This document shows positions 1 to 7,743 of a stretch of 64,000 bases of DNA, in pieces. Position 1 is the first letter of the stretch. Every line of letters begins with the position of its first letter. Origin of the DNA: Ardenticatenaceae bacterium (GTDB taxonomy: Bacteria > Chloroflexota > Anaerolineae > Promineifilales > Promineifilaceae); assembly GCA_030065875.1 (NCBI GenBank), contig JASJCR010000020.1, positions 38,670 to 102,669 of the forward strand, in the 5' to 3' direction. A program made the position numbers and the translations under genes. Under the pieces are notes generated by a model that worked only from the letters and a program-made list of their open reading frames with translations, searched no databases and had not been told where the DNA came from.

Positions 1-422
1 GGCCGTTTGGCACGTTGGGAGTAGGAGCCGGGTTTGCCCTGGGGGCGAAACTGGTGCGGCCGGATTCGGAAGTTTGGATCATTTATGGGGATGGCTCAGT
101 CGGCTACACCCTGGCCGAATTTGACACCTTCGCCCGTCACGATATTCCGGTTATCGCCCTGGTGGGCAACGATGCCGGCTGGTCGCAAATAGCCCGGGAG
201 CAGGTGGAAATTCTCAAAGATGACGTGGCCACCGTGCTGGCTCACACCGATTACGAGCGCAGTGCGGCCGGTTTGGGGGGGGAAGGGATCAAGGTTGATG
301 ATCCGGAGTTAGTCCCAGAAGCGCTGGAAAAGGCCCGCAGCGCGGTTAAAAATGGAAAGCCGGTTTTGCTCAACGCCATTATTGGCAAAACCGACTTCCG
401 CAAAGGGTCTATTTCAATGTAG
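1..422 (+). CDS. TPP-dependent enzyme, HACL2/ILVBL-like, C-terminal part (5' truncated by window edge)
   Basis: The frame is open from base 3, so only the last ~139 residues are present. The visible part is the C-terminal TPP-binding domain: GDGSVG followed by a GNDAGW segment is the diphosphate/Mg2+ site (GDG...N pattern) of the acetolactate synthase superfamily. The segments [22 protein letters not shown] and [10 protein letters not shown] match, from memory, the end of animal ILVBL (2-hydroxyacyl-CoA lyase 2) better than IlvB of amino-acid synthesis. Likely reaction: TPP-dependent carboligation or C-C cleavage on an acyl-CoA or 2-oxo acid. The substrate cannot be read from this fragment. 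A perfect 15-bp hairpin follows 20 bp after the stop. Confidence 0.8.
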   Translation, partial: PFGTLGVGAGFALGAKLVRPDSEVWIIYGDGSVGYTLAEFDTFARHDIPVIALVGNDAGWSQIAREQVEILKDDVATVLAHTDYERSAAGLGGEGIKVDDPELVPEALEKARSAVKNGKPVLLNAIIGKTDFRKGSISM

Positions 423-441
423 ATCGGAGGTTGTCAACATG

Positions 442-471
442 TGTAGGGGCTTGGCTAGCCAAGCCCCTACA
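442..471. repeat. Perfect 30-nt palindrome, terminator-like
   Basis: Two 15-nt arms (TGTAGGGGCTTGGCT and its exact complement) meet with no loop base left over. It lies just behind the TPP enzyme stop. The following bases (attggtttta) are T-rich but not a clean U tract. It could serve as a 3'-end hairpin, or be one copy of a dispersed palindromic repeat. Confidence 0.6.
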
Positions 472-502
472 TTGGTTTTATCATGGCCACTCTCTAAGCT
501 TT

Positions 503-606
503 ATCCACAGATCCCGTAAGTGTGAGCCAAAGGTTCGCAGAGCTCCGCAGGAGCTAGTAGGAAATCTGTGAAAATTTGTGTTAATCCGTGGCTGGTTTTT
601 TAATCA
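503..606. repeat. Decamer-based dispersed repeat, copy 1
   Basis: Contains the phrase aatctgtgaa-aattTgtgtt-aatccgtggc, three near-identical 10-mers, preceded by a ggttcgcagag...ctccgcagg segment. Related copies lie at about 4768, 32208, 52495 and 60735. All are intergenic. Confidence 0.65.
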
Positions 607-623
607 AACTTATCGTGATCCAT

Positions 624-1670
624 TTAATCTGCAGAGGCGACTTTACCGGTATCGCCTTTGGGTCTGAAGTAGCTGGTTATTTTCATCCCAATCCAGATCA
701 AAATAGCCCCCACAAAAACTGAGGCATACTCGATAATGGGGATACGGGCCACTTCTTCCAAACGCACCCAGCCGCGGTCGCTGTACATCACCAGAACACC
801 AACAATGTAAAGTCCTAAAAAGCCCCATTTTTGCCAATTTTTTAGCCCCAGACCGTGCATTTGGGTGATGATAAAGATCCCCGCAAAACCGAAGAGGAAC
901 ATCGGCCAGATATCGTACCCTTGCGTGAAAATTTGCTCGATGGCCACCGTGGTGCCGTGAAACAGCACCATAATCTCCAGCACAAACGTCCAATACTTGT
1001 TGACGTGAGCCCTGGTAAACATGAGGGTTCCCTGCGTCATAAGCAGAAACATGTAGAAGAATCCCACGACGTGACCCAGCGTATTTTCCATGGGATGATA
1101 CCAAAAGGTATAGACAATCCCCCAGGCGAAAATGTAGCCGTGATATTTGCGCAGAAAACGGCCGGTTTCGGTCAGAAAGCCGATTTTCTTGCCCCAGAAA
1201 ATCCCCCGCCGCTGGTTCTCCATGTGTAAAATGAACACCAGCATGATAATAACCGACCATTGCGAGGACCAGATCGAGGTGTCCTGGGCCAGCCCATCAT
1301 ACCAGACGGCCGTTTGCAGCAGATGAAGAGAAATGAAGAAAGCGGTCCCTAGAAGGGCGATGACATTGATGCGATGGACCCCTTTGGTGTATTTTAACCC
1401 CTGCCTCTGGGCAACATAAATTGTGCCCCAGGTAAACGCCTGGTGGGCAAAATAGAAGCTCCAGGCGGTAATTTGACCCATGACCGTCTGTTCGGGAAGC
1501 TGCCAGTAATACCAGGAAGCTCCCTGATCAGGCAGAAAGTCAATCTGTGGCAGCCACGGCCGGATGACCCAAATCAGCAGGGAAAAGAGAAAGCTGAATA
1601 TGATCCCTGCCCATAACGCCCGATTCGCTGAAATATTTTCTGTTTGACCGGTTGATTTAAGAACTGTCAT
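624..1670 (-). CDS. Polytopic membrane protein of unknown function, His-rich
   Basis: 348 residues with roughly eight to nine hydrophobic segments and short loops. I do not recognise a named family. Many histidines sit in or next to membrane segments (FAHQAF, SLHLLQTAVWYDG, YHGYIFAWGIVYTFWYHPMENTLGHVVGF, LFHGTTVAIEQ, QMHGLGL), an arrangement seen in haem- or metal-binding membrane proteins such as cytochrome b types. Haem binding is inference only. The start MTVLKST is preceded by a GGAGGG-like ribosome site (ccctcc on the plus strand at 1675-1680). The gene stands alone, divergent from the nicotinamidase-like gene. Confidence 0.75.
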   Translation of the reverse strand: MTVLKSTGQTENISANRALWAGIIFSFLFSLLIWVIRPWLPQIDFLPDQGASWYYWQLPEQTVMGQITAWSFYFAHQAFTWGTIYVAQRQGLKYTKGVHRINVIALLGTAFFISLHLLQTAVWYDGLAQDTSIWSSQWSVIIMLVFILHMENQRRGIFWGKKIGFLTETGRFLRKYHGYIFAWGIVYTFWYHPMENTLGHVVGFFYMFLLMTQGTLMFTRAHVNKYWTFVLEIMVLFHGTTVAIEQIFTQGYDIWPMFLFGFAGIFIITQMHGLGLKNWQKWGFLGLYIVGVLVMYSDRGWVRLEEVARIPIIEYASVFVGAILIWIGMKITSYFRPKGDTGKVASAD

Positions 1671-1782
1671 TTAACCCTCCACACCCATCATAATTGATTT
1701 GATCATTTTCTTCAATTGACCTTAGAAATGAGTTGACGCCCAAAAGATCTATGTTAGAAAAGCATCAGTAGAAAATTAGGGG

Positions 1783-1811
1783 TTGACAAAGTGTCAGCAA
1801 CACACTATCAT
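1783..1811 (+). promoter_or_regulatory. Sigma70-type promoter of the nicotinamidase-like gene
   Basis: TTGACA at 1783-1788 and TATCAT at 1806-1811 with a 17-nt spacer. Transcription would start near 1818, inside the palindrome listed next. A TTG start can be read at 1783, but it coincides with the -35 box and is not used as the gene start here. Confidence 0.55.
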
Positions 1812-1815
1812 ATTA

Positions 1816-1832
1816 AGTGTATATAATACACT
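1816..1832. promoter_or_regulatory. Candidate operator palindrome at the transcription start
   Basis: AGTGTAT-ATA-ATACACT: 7-bp perfect inverted arms around 3 nt, placed directly at the expected +1 of the promoter above. The position suits a repressor. Which regulator binds is unknown; NAD-metabolism regulators are an obvious but unproven thought given the downstream gene. Confidence 0.45.
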
Positions 1833-1875
1833 AATTGCCATTAAATTTTTCCCTCTTCCAAAAAGGAGTTTTATT

Positions 1876-2805
1876 GTGACTCAATTTCCAGCTTTTTACG
1901 ATCCCAGCCGTATCGGCACCCTATTCCACCCGGATGTGGCCACAATTGCCGGTGATGCCCTCCAGGCCGGTCTCAAACCGGCCAGCGATGACAAAAACAA
2001 AGTTCATCTGGTGATCATCGATATGCAAATCGATTTTTGCCACGCCAGCGGCACGCTAAACGTACCGGGTGCCCTTGATGATTTGCAGCGCACGATAGAA
2101 TTTATCTACACCAATGCGGAAAAAATCACCAATATCACCTGTTCGCTTGATTCCCATCTTCCCCACCAGATTTTTTCTCCCGGATGGTGGGTCGATGCCG
2201 CCGGCAACCATCCGGCACCATTTACGCTGATTACGTATGATGACATCGTCCAGGGAAAATGGAAGCCGGTTGTAGCCCCCACCCACTCAATAAATTATGT
2301 AAAAAAACTGGAGGAGCAGGCCAAAAAAGTGTTGACCATCTGGCCTTACCACACCATGATCGGCAACATCGGTCATGCCCTGGATCAGGAATTATGGTCG
2401 GCCGTCATGTGGCACAGCATGGCCCGCAAAACTCAACCCACCTTCCTGACAAAAGGAAGCGTCCCCCAAACCGAACATTATTCTATCATTCAGCCGGAAA
2501 TCCCGGTCCCATCCCACCCCATGGGCGGAAAAAACAAAGCCTTTCTCGATACCCTGGCCGATGCCGACGTGGTGTACATCGCCGGCGAAGCGGAAAGTCA
2601 CTGCGTGCTCGAATCGGTTGAGGATATCGTGGAAGATTTTGGAAACAAACCGGATCAGCTGCAAAAAATCTTTTTCCTGCGCGACTGCACCTCGCCGGTT
2701 GTGCATCCGGACATCGACTTCCACGCCATCGCCCTCAAGCGCTTTAAAGAGTTTGAGAAGCAGGGGGTTAATTTTGTCGATAGCAAAGATCCGATAAAGG
2801 GGTAG
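1876..2805 (+). CDS. Nicotinamidase/isochorismatase-family cysteine hydrolase
   Basis: 309 residues from a GTG start at 1876, chosen because AAAGGAG lies 8 nt upstream; the in-frame extension to 1783 runs through the promoter. Family marks: catalytic Asp in IIDMQIDF (D53), a D-x-H metal site in SLDSH (D92, H94), the catalytic Lys in LTKGS and the nucleophilic Cys in AGEAESHCVLESVEDI. The metal site points to the PncA type (nicotinamide to nicotinate plus ammonia, NAD salvage) rather than isochorismatase. It is longer than E. coli PncA (~213 aa): about 45 extra N-terminal residues and a long mid-region (residues ~100-190). The exact substrate is uncertain. Expression is probably controlled by the 1816-1832 palindrome. 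Confidence 0.8.
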   Translation: MTQFPAFYDPSRIGTLFHPDVATIAGDALQAGLKPASDDKNKVHLVIIDMQIDFCHASGTLNVPGALDDLQRTIEFIYTNAEKITNITCSLDSHLPHQIFSPGWWVDAAGNHPAPFTLITYDDIVQGKWKPVVAPTHSINYVKKLEEQAKKVLTIWPYHTMIGNIGHALDQELWSAVMWHSMARKTQPTFLTKGSVPQTEHYSIIQPEIPVPSHPMGGKNKAFLDTLADADVVYIAGEAESHCVLESVEDIVEDFGNKPDQLQKIFFLRDCTSPVVHPDIDFHAIALKRFKEFEKQGVNFVDSKDPIKG

Positions 2806-2810
2806 GGATA

Positions 2811-2895
2811 TACGATTTACGATTTACGAAATGCGATGAGCATTTGCGTAACAAACCCAATAATCAATAACCCATTACCCATTACCCAAAATAAA
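2811..2895. repeat. Heptamer repeats, two families side by side
   Basis: GATTTAC-GATTTAC-GAAATGC units (2815-2838) with a partial inverted partner (gcatttgcgtaac), followed by ATTACCC-ATTACCC units (2872-2888). All have period 7. They fill most of the gap between the hydrolase and the VWA gene. Confidence 0.65.
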
Positions 2896-2906
2896 GGATT
2901 CTCACC

Positions 2907-3713
2907 ATGGCAAACAATGGTTTAGTTAACCTTGACAAATTGTTTAAGGGAGCGGCCGATGATGGATTAACCAACAGCACCATCGACCTGGTCGTTTCCA
3001 ACTTGAACGGTCCAACCATGACCCAAACAGTTGGGGTTGGATTGGATGAACTAGGGGTAACCGAAGTGACTTTGGCGATGAACATCATCGATATGAGCGG
3101 TTCCATGACGCCGCATGCGGCCGATCTTATGCAGGCGTTCAACGAAAAATATCTGCGCATGCTCGTTGCCTCCCCCGCAGCTGATGACATATTGATCAGC
3201 ACCATTTTATTTGACGATCGGATCGAACTCCTCAACGGCTTTGTCCACCCGGAAGACGCCGATAAGCTCACCGACAGCACCTACCGGCCGCGCGGCTCCA
3301 CCGCCCTTTACGATGCGATTGCCGGGGGGATTACCAACACGGTTTTGTACACCCAACAGCTGCGCCAGTCGGGCATCAGCGTGCGCACGATTTTTCTGGT
3401 GTATACCGATGGGCAAGACAATACCTCAAAACAGCGCGCCAGAGATATCAAACGCACGGTAACTGAGCTGTACAAGCAAGAGATTTACAGCTTCGCCCTG
3501 GTGGCCTTTGTGCCCCCCAATCAGCGATCAATGGGCTTCAACACCGGCACGCAGCCGGATCCGGTACAAATAATGGCCGATGACTTGGGCTTTCGCGAAG
3601 GGTTAGCCGCCAATTTGAACCCGGCCGATCTCGGTCGCCTCTTCCATATGGCTTCCCAATCCACCGTGCAGGTCAGTCAGGGTCAGCCGATGGCCAATCG
3701 GGTGTTTACCTGA
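2907..3713 (+). CDS. VWA-domain protein with intact MIDAS
   Basis: 268 residues, probably cytoplasmic: no signal peptide or membrane segment. The von Willebrand A fold carries a complete metal-ion-dependent adhesion site: D62-x-S64-x-S66 in IIDMSGSM, Thr in RGSTALYDA and Asp in VYTDGQDN. Such proteins usually act as metal-dependent protein-binding modules; the partner is not evident here. The start is preceded by AAAGGATTCTCACC. The stop codon TGA is the first base triplet of a TGAGTCC/TAAGTCC heptamer array, so the present C-terminus may have been set by the repeat. Confidence 0.8.
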   Translation: MANNGLVNLDKLFKGAADDGLTNSTIDLVVSNLNGPTMTQTVGVGLDELGVTEVTLAMNIIDMSGSMTPHAADLMQAFNEKYLRMLVASPAADDILISTILFDDRIELLNGFVHPEDADKLTDSTYRPRGSTALYDAIAGGITNTVLYTQQLRQSGISVRTIFLVYTDGQDNTSKQRARDIKRTVTELYKQEIYSFALVAFVPPNQRSMGFNTGTQPDPVQIMADDLGFREGLAANLNPADLGRLFHMASQSTVQVSQGQPMANRVFT

Positions 3714-3787
3714 GTCCTGAGTCCTAAGTCCTAAGTCCTAAGTCCTAAGTCCTAAGTCCTAAGTCCTAAGTCCTAAGTCCTAAGTCA
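3711..3787. repeat. Heptamer tandem array TRAGTCC, 11 units
   Basis: Two TGAGTCC, eight exact TAAGTCC and a final TAAGTCA. Every unit carries a stop codon, and since 7 is not a multiple of 3 the array closes all three forward frames. The first unit supplies the VWA gene stop. An array in the opposite orientation (ACTTAGG, ACTCAGC, ACTCAGC units) lies at 3836-3868 after a ~48-nt core, so the whole could fold as a long imperfect hairpin. Confidence 0.9.
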
Positions 3788-3835
3788 GTTTAAGCCCCAC
3801 CTGACCCCTGTCAAGTAACGATTTCGACCACCAGA

Positions 3836-3868
3836 CTTAGGACTTTCAACTCAGCACTCAGCACTTCT
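3836..3868. repeat. Inverted partner arm of the TRAGTCC array
   Basis: ACTTAGG-ACTTTCA-ACTCAGC-ACTCAGC-ACTTC: period 7, reverse-complement sense relative to 3711-3787. It ends ~37 nt before nei. Confidence 0.6.
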
Positions 3869-3904
3869 AACACCTTTCCTCTTTTACCGTGATATCTTGG
3901 AAAA

Positions 3905-4726
3905 ATGCCTGAAGGACCAGAAATCCGGCTGGCCGCTGATGAAATTGCCCGCGCTTTAGTCGGCCGGCCGGTTAAAGAAATCAATTTTGCGTTCGACGCC
4001 CTCCAACGGTATGAATCCCGACTTCAAGGACAAACCGTCACCGCCATTGATACGTATGGCAAAGGGATGGTCACACGCTTTGACAATGACCTCAACATCT
4101 ACAGCCACAACCAGCTGTACGGCAGATGGATGATACGTCAGGCGTACGATTATCCGGAAACCAACCGCTCACTGCGGCTGGCAATACATAACGACTCATA
4201 CTCAGCGCTGCTTTACAGCGCTTCTGATATAGCGGTCTTACACGACAGTGAGCTGGCCAATCATCCGTTTTTAAGCCGCGTTGGGCCAGATTTACTACAC
4301 GAATCGATCTCCATTGAACAGGTCACGACCCGGTTTCAAAGCAAGAAGTTTCATCGCAAAAAGCTCTACACCCTGCTGCTCGATCAAGGTTTTTTGGCCG
4401 GAATCGGCAATTATTTGCGCAGCGAAATTTTGTTTGTGGGCGGGGTTCATCCGCACAAACGGCCGGTGGACTGTTCGCTTGAACAAATCAAGGCCCTTGC
4501 CGCCGGAGCGGTCAACCTGACCCGCCAATCGTATCAAACCCGAGGGATCACCAATGACCTGGCTCTGGCCAAAAAGCTCAAAAATGAGGGGGTTCCCCGC
4601 AGCAAATACCGGCACTGGGTATTTAACCGGGAAAATCTCCCCTGCTTTAACTGTGGTACACCCATCATCAAAGATGTGTTGGGCGGACGCAGGGTGTACC
4701 TTTGCCCCACCTGTCAGCCTCAGTAG
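3905..4726 (+). CDS. nei: Endonuclease VIII / formamidopyrimidine-DNA glycosylase family (Nei)
   Basis: 273 residues. Base-excision repair glycosylase/AP lyase for oxidised bases. After Met removal Pro2 is the Schiff-base nucleophile, next to catalytic Glu3 (MPEGPEIR); Lys53 sits in YGKGMVTRF. The segment NDLNIYSHNQLYGRWMI matches E. coli Nei rather than MutM. The C-terminus carries the zinc finger, CFNC...CPTC. A helix-two-turn-helix region lies in the middle (QGFLAGIGNYLRSEILF). Length is as expected (E. coli Nei 263 aa). It stands alone between repeat-filled spacers. Confidence 0.93.
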   Translation: MPEGPEIRLAADEIARALVGRPVKEINFAFDALQRYESRLQGQTVTAIDTYGKGMVTRFDNDLNIYSHNQLYGRWMIRQAYDYPETNRSLRLAIHNDSYSALLYSASDIAVLHDSELANHPFLSRVGPDLLHESISIEQVTTRFQSKKFHRKKLYTLLLDQGFLAGIGNYLRSEILFVGGVHPHKRPVDCSLEQIKALAAGAVNLTRQSYQTRGITNDLALAKKLKNEGVPRSKYRHWVFNRENLPCFNCGTPIIKDVLGGRRVYLCPTCQPQ

Positions 4727-4767
4727 CGGTGTAATCTAGCAAAATACGAGAAGATAATTAAAAATAA

Positions 4768-4860
4768 GCCACAAATTTAGCCACGGATTAACACGGATTT
4801 TCACAGATTACAGAGAGTAATCGGTGATAATCTGTGGCTATTTAGTTATTTAGGAAACGG
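4768..4860. repeat. Decamer-based dispersed repeat, copy 2
   Basis: gccacggattaacacggatt...cacagatt is the reverse-complement sense of the phrase at 560-595. A tttagttatttaggaaacgg tail is shared with 60835-60860, where it is reversed. Confidence 0.65.
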
Positions 4861-4865
4861 ACCAC

Positions 4866-6326
4866 TTAATCCAGCGGCCGAAATTGATCAAAACAGCGGT
4901 TTGAAGATCGCAGATCAATCGGTTTAAAGGTCATAAACTTTTGCTGCCACCACGGCAGCGGTTCAACCAGCGGTGGCCAGTCGGCCGCGCGGGCCAATTC
5001 GAGCTGATCTCCCTGGTAAGCAATGGTGATCGCCGTGTCAGGGTGGGCACTCATATATTTGCGCAGCGCCAGAAAAGAAACCGCCAGATCGTTATCAACA
5101 TAGTAATCAAGCTCTTCAGCACTCGTCGATACAATCACAACCGGATCGGACATCCCTTCGGTTAATGAAAAGGCCGGCAGGACCCAATGGTTGGTTTGAC
5201 CCTCAAACGTTCGCAAATTGCTGTACATGTCAAACCCACGGCCGCGACGGGTTTCCCCATAAGCCATAAAACCATTCACCACCATCAGCAGAGGCAGCAC
5301 CATCAAGAGCAGCGGCCGCACCCGCCACATCCCCGTTTCCGGAAGGCGGCTCTCTTCCCGGCCAAAGCGCCAGATGAGCCAAATAATCGCTCCCCCATAA
5401 ACATACCAGATCGCCTGATTAAGAATAAAGGCAATGACCTGTAAGGATTCAATGCCAAAACCAGGGGCAACGGCCAGAAAAGTGATCAATGCCAGACCAA
5501 CCACCTCGACAAGCCTGCGTCTTGATGGCCCTAAGCGGTTGTTAAGTTCCCGATCGACCCAATCTGCGAAGGCAGCCGGCAAAAATAAAACAAACAGCGC
5601 AATTAACAAACTTGAAAAATCGTAAAAATGCCGCACCCAGTCCACCGCCAGGACAAAATGAAAGGTGATCCCCAACAGGGCTCCCCAATATCGGGTTCGG
5701 CGAAAAACCAGCAGTTCCGGCACGGCCGACTCAATCGCCCACGATCCGATAATTGCCGCCCATTGGAATAAAGGCATGGCCATGAGGGAGGATAATCCAA
5801 ATGAAGAGGCGCTGATTTGGGCCAAAAACACCCCACAGCTGACCGCAGGATCAAAAAAGTCGCTGTTCCATTTGGCAAAGGCGGCAAAACTGTAAAAGGC
5901 GATTAAAGTCCAGCGGCCGGTGGGGGCAAAAATTTTCCAAAATTTATTTCGATCAAAATGCCAGCCGCCGCGCCAGCTCATCCCAAGAACAGCTAATATT
6001 CCTGCATTTACTGCGGCGGTCACAATCCAATGATTGCTGACCTGGGGGAAAGCCAACCAAAAGACGACAATTTGCAGTACGGCCATTATCCCCAGAGCCA
6101 TTTCGCGACGGGTAGCCACCAAAACGACGGCCGCCAAAGCGGTCATAACGCTGAATAATGGCACCAGTTCCAGGGTAGACCAGGCTGAAATTGTTTGAAA
6201 GTCCCCAAATAGGTGAAATAAAATTGCCATCCCCCAGAGGACGGCAAATAGAGAATACCAGTATGATTGAGGTTCAGGTTGATCCTCGTTTACGACAGTT
6301 GGGTCAATGCTGTTCGTGACCTTCAT
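4866..6326 (-). CDS. HTTM-like polytopic membrane protein
   Basis: 486 residues from ATG at 6326, preceded by GAGGTG. The longer frame to 6395 would run into the upstream CNNM gene and is not preferred. About ten membrane segments are followed by a ~110-residue soluble C-terminal part. The block KWNSDFFDPAVSCGVFLAQ, with flanking helices, resembles HTTM (vitamin-K-dependent gamma-carboxylase-like) membrane domains; this is recalled, not searched. The function of the bacterial members is unknown. Its start overlaps the end of the CNNM gene by 23 nt, so the three minus-strand genes 9103-4866 probably form one operon. Confidence 0.65.
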   Translation of the reverse strand: MKVTNSIDPTVVNEDQPEPQSYWYSLFAVLWGMAILFHLFGDFQTISAWSTLELVPLFSVMTALAAVVLVATRREMALGIMAVLQIVVFWLAFPQVSNHWIVTAAVNAGILAVLGMSWRGGWHFDRNKFWKIFAPTGRWTLIAFYSFAAFAKWNSDFFDPAVSCGVFLAQISASSFGLSSLMAMPLFQWAAIIGSWAIESAVPELLVFRRTRYWGALLGITFHFVLAVDWVRHFYDFSSLLIALFVLFLPAAFADWVDRELNNRLGPSRRRLVEVVGLALITFLAVAPGFGIESLQVIAFILNQAIWYVYGGAIIWLIWRFGREESRLPETGMWRVRPLLLMVLPLLMVVNGFMAYGETRRGRGFDMYSNLRTFEGQTNHWVLPAFSLTEGMSDPVVIVSTSAEELDYYVDNDLAVSFLALRKYMSAHPDTAITIAYQGDQLELARAADWPPLVEPLPWWQQKFMTFKPIDLRSSNRCFDQFRPLD

Positions 6327-7743
6327 AATCACCTCTATTGCGACTGCGATGCTGAGGTGGAAAATGAATTCGAGCGCGTTCAACGGCCAAACCATCGACG
6401 CTTACAACTGTGATTTGAGCGCGACCAAATTTACAGCCGTCTCCGGGAACCGGTGGCCGGCCGATAAGCGTCACGATGACTCCCCCGATAGTCTCAACAT
6501 CTGGCAATTCGCTGTTATCATCTACGATAATCCCTTTTACGAGGAGATCCGATAGCAAATAGGTACCGGCTACCTCAACCAGACCGACATCGAGTTCGAT
6601 AAATGGCTCGCTTTCAATATCAAATTCGTCGCGGACCTCCCCCACAACCTCTTCGATTAAATCTTCAAGCGTCACCACACCAGCCAATCCCCCCACCTCG
6701 TCGATCACCACGGCCATGTGAATCCGTTCTCTACGGAACAGGGCCAGCATGTCTTCAACGAGTTCATCCTGTGGCACAACCGGCACGGGCGACATGACCT
6801 GCCGGATTTCAAACTCAGCCTGTTGATTGAGGGCATGGGCAACAAGATCGCGCATGTGCAATATTCCCACGATGCGATCGCGATTGTCCTCATAGATGGG
6901 AAAGCGCGTGTGGTTGCTTTGGGCCGCCATGCGCATCATATCCTGTACCGGCATATCGATGGTCATCGCCTCAACGCGCGGGCGGGGGGTCATCACCTGA
7001 CCGACACGACGATCGCTGAAGTCAAAGATATTGAGGATAATTTCTTCCTCTTCCTCATTGAGCAATCCGCTTTCGGCGCTTTCTGACACGATTTGCTCGA
7101 TCTCTTCAGTTGAGTGAGGGCGCGGCTGCGCTGGCGGCAGCTGTAGTAACTTAAGAAGCATGTTGCCGATGGCGTTTAAGGTCCCTACCAGAGGGGCTAA
7201 AATCAGCTGGCTCAACCGCATCGGCCTGCTTAGGGCTATCGCCGTACCGGAGGCATTAGAGAGCGCAATCGCTTTGGGAACCATTTCTCCAATCACCATG
7301 TGCAAATAGGTCAGCAGACTTAAAACGAGAATATAGGAGACGGTATGAACCGAGTCGCCGGTGAGATTAAACCACTGCTGCAGATAAGGCTCAATCAGAT
7401 GGGCAATAGCCGGTTCAGCATACATGCCCAACCCCAGAGAAGCGATGGTAATTCCCAGCTGAGCGGTGGCGATATAGCGGTCTTGCTTCTCCGGTTCAAC
7501 CAGGGTCTCCAGCAGCTTTACCGCTTTGGCATCTCCTTCATCAGCCAGGGTTTCTACTCGACTCGGCCGGGACCCGATAATGGCAAATTCCGCAGCAACA
7601 TAAAGGCCGTTGACGGCGATTAAAATGCCGATAATCACGAGCGGCACGATCCATGCGGTTACCCCTGCGGCCGGATCGCTTTCGGCCGCAACGATTATCG
7701 CCAGACTTACGGCTGGTGTTAGCAGGAGGATCTTACTCATCAT
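6304..7743 (-). CDS. CNNM/CorC-HlyC family transporter-like protein (second of pair)
   Basis: 479 residues. Order: N-terminal hydrophobic segment, DUF21/CNNM membrane domain (NGLYVAAEFAIIGSR typical, ~residues 35-210), CBS pair (~220-345; VMTPRPRVEAMTIDMPVQDMM begins CBS1) and a CorC/HlyC C-terminal domain (~370-455; DLLVKGIIVDD). CNNM proteins are linked to Mg2+/Co2+ efflux. Its start overlaps the stop of the upstream paralogue by 11 nt, indicating translational coupling and perhaps a heteromeric pair. Confidence 0.88.
   Translation of the reverse strand: MMSKILLLTPAVSLAIIVAAESDPAAGVTAWIVPLVIIGILIAVNGLYVAAEFAIIGSRPSRVETLADEGDAKAVKLLETLVEPEKQDRYIATAQLGITIASLGLGMYAEPAIAHLIEPYLQQWFNLTGDSVHTVSYILVLSLLTYLHMVIGEMVPKAIALSNASGTAIALSRPMRLSQLILAPLVGTLNAIGNMLLKLLQLPPAQPRPHSTEEIEQIVSESAESGLLNEEEEEIILNIFDFSDRRVGQVMTPRPRVEAMTIDMPVQDMMRMAAQSNHTRFPIYEDNRDRIVGILHMRDLVAHALNQQAEFEIRQVMSPVPVVPQDELVEDMLALFRRERIHMAVVIDEVGGLAGVVTLEDLIEEVVGEVRDEFDIESEPFIELDVGLVEVAGTYLLSDLLVKGIIVDDNSELPDVETIGGVIVTLIGRPPVPGDGCKFGRAQITVVSVDGLAVERARIHFPPQHRSRNRGDYEGHEQH

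Noticed and set aside
643..1260. 205-codon frame overlapping the membrane protein on the same strand
   Set aside because: Out-of-frame shadow; His/Arg/Gly-rich sequence without family features.
1813..1835. NrdR box
   Set aside because: The arms are AGTGTAT/ATACACT, opposite to the ACACTA...TAGTGT order of NrdR sites, and no nrd gene follows.
3711..3787. CRISPR array
   Set aside because: Units of 7 bp without spacers; no cas genes. The same holds for the other heptamer arrays.
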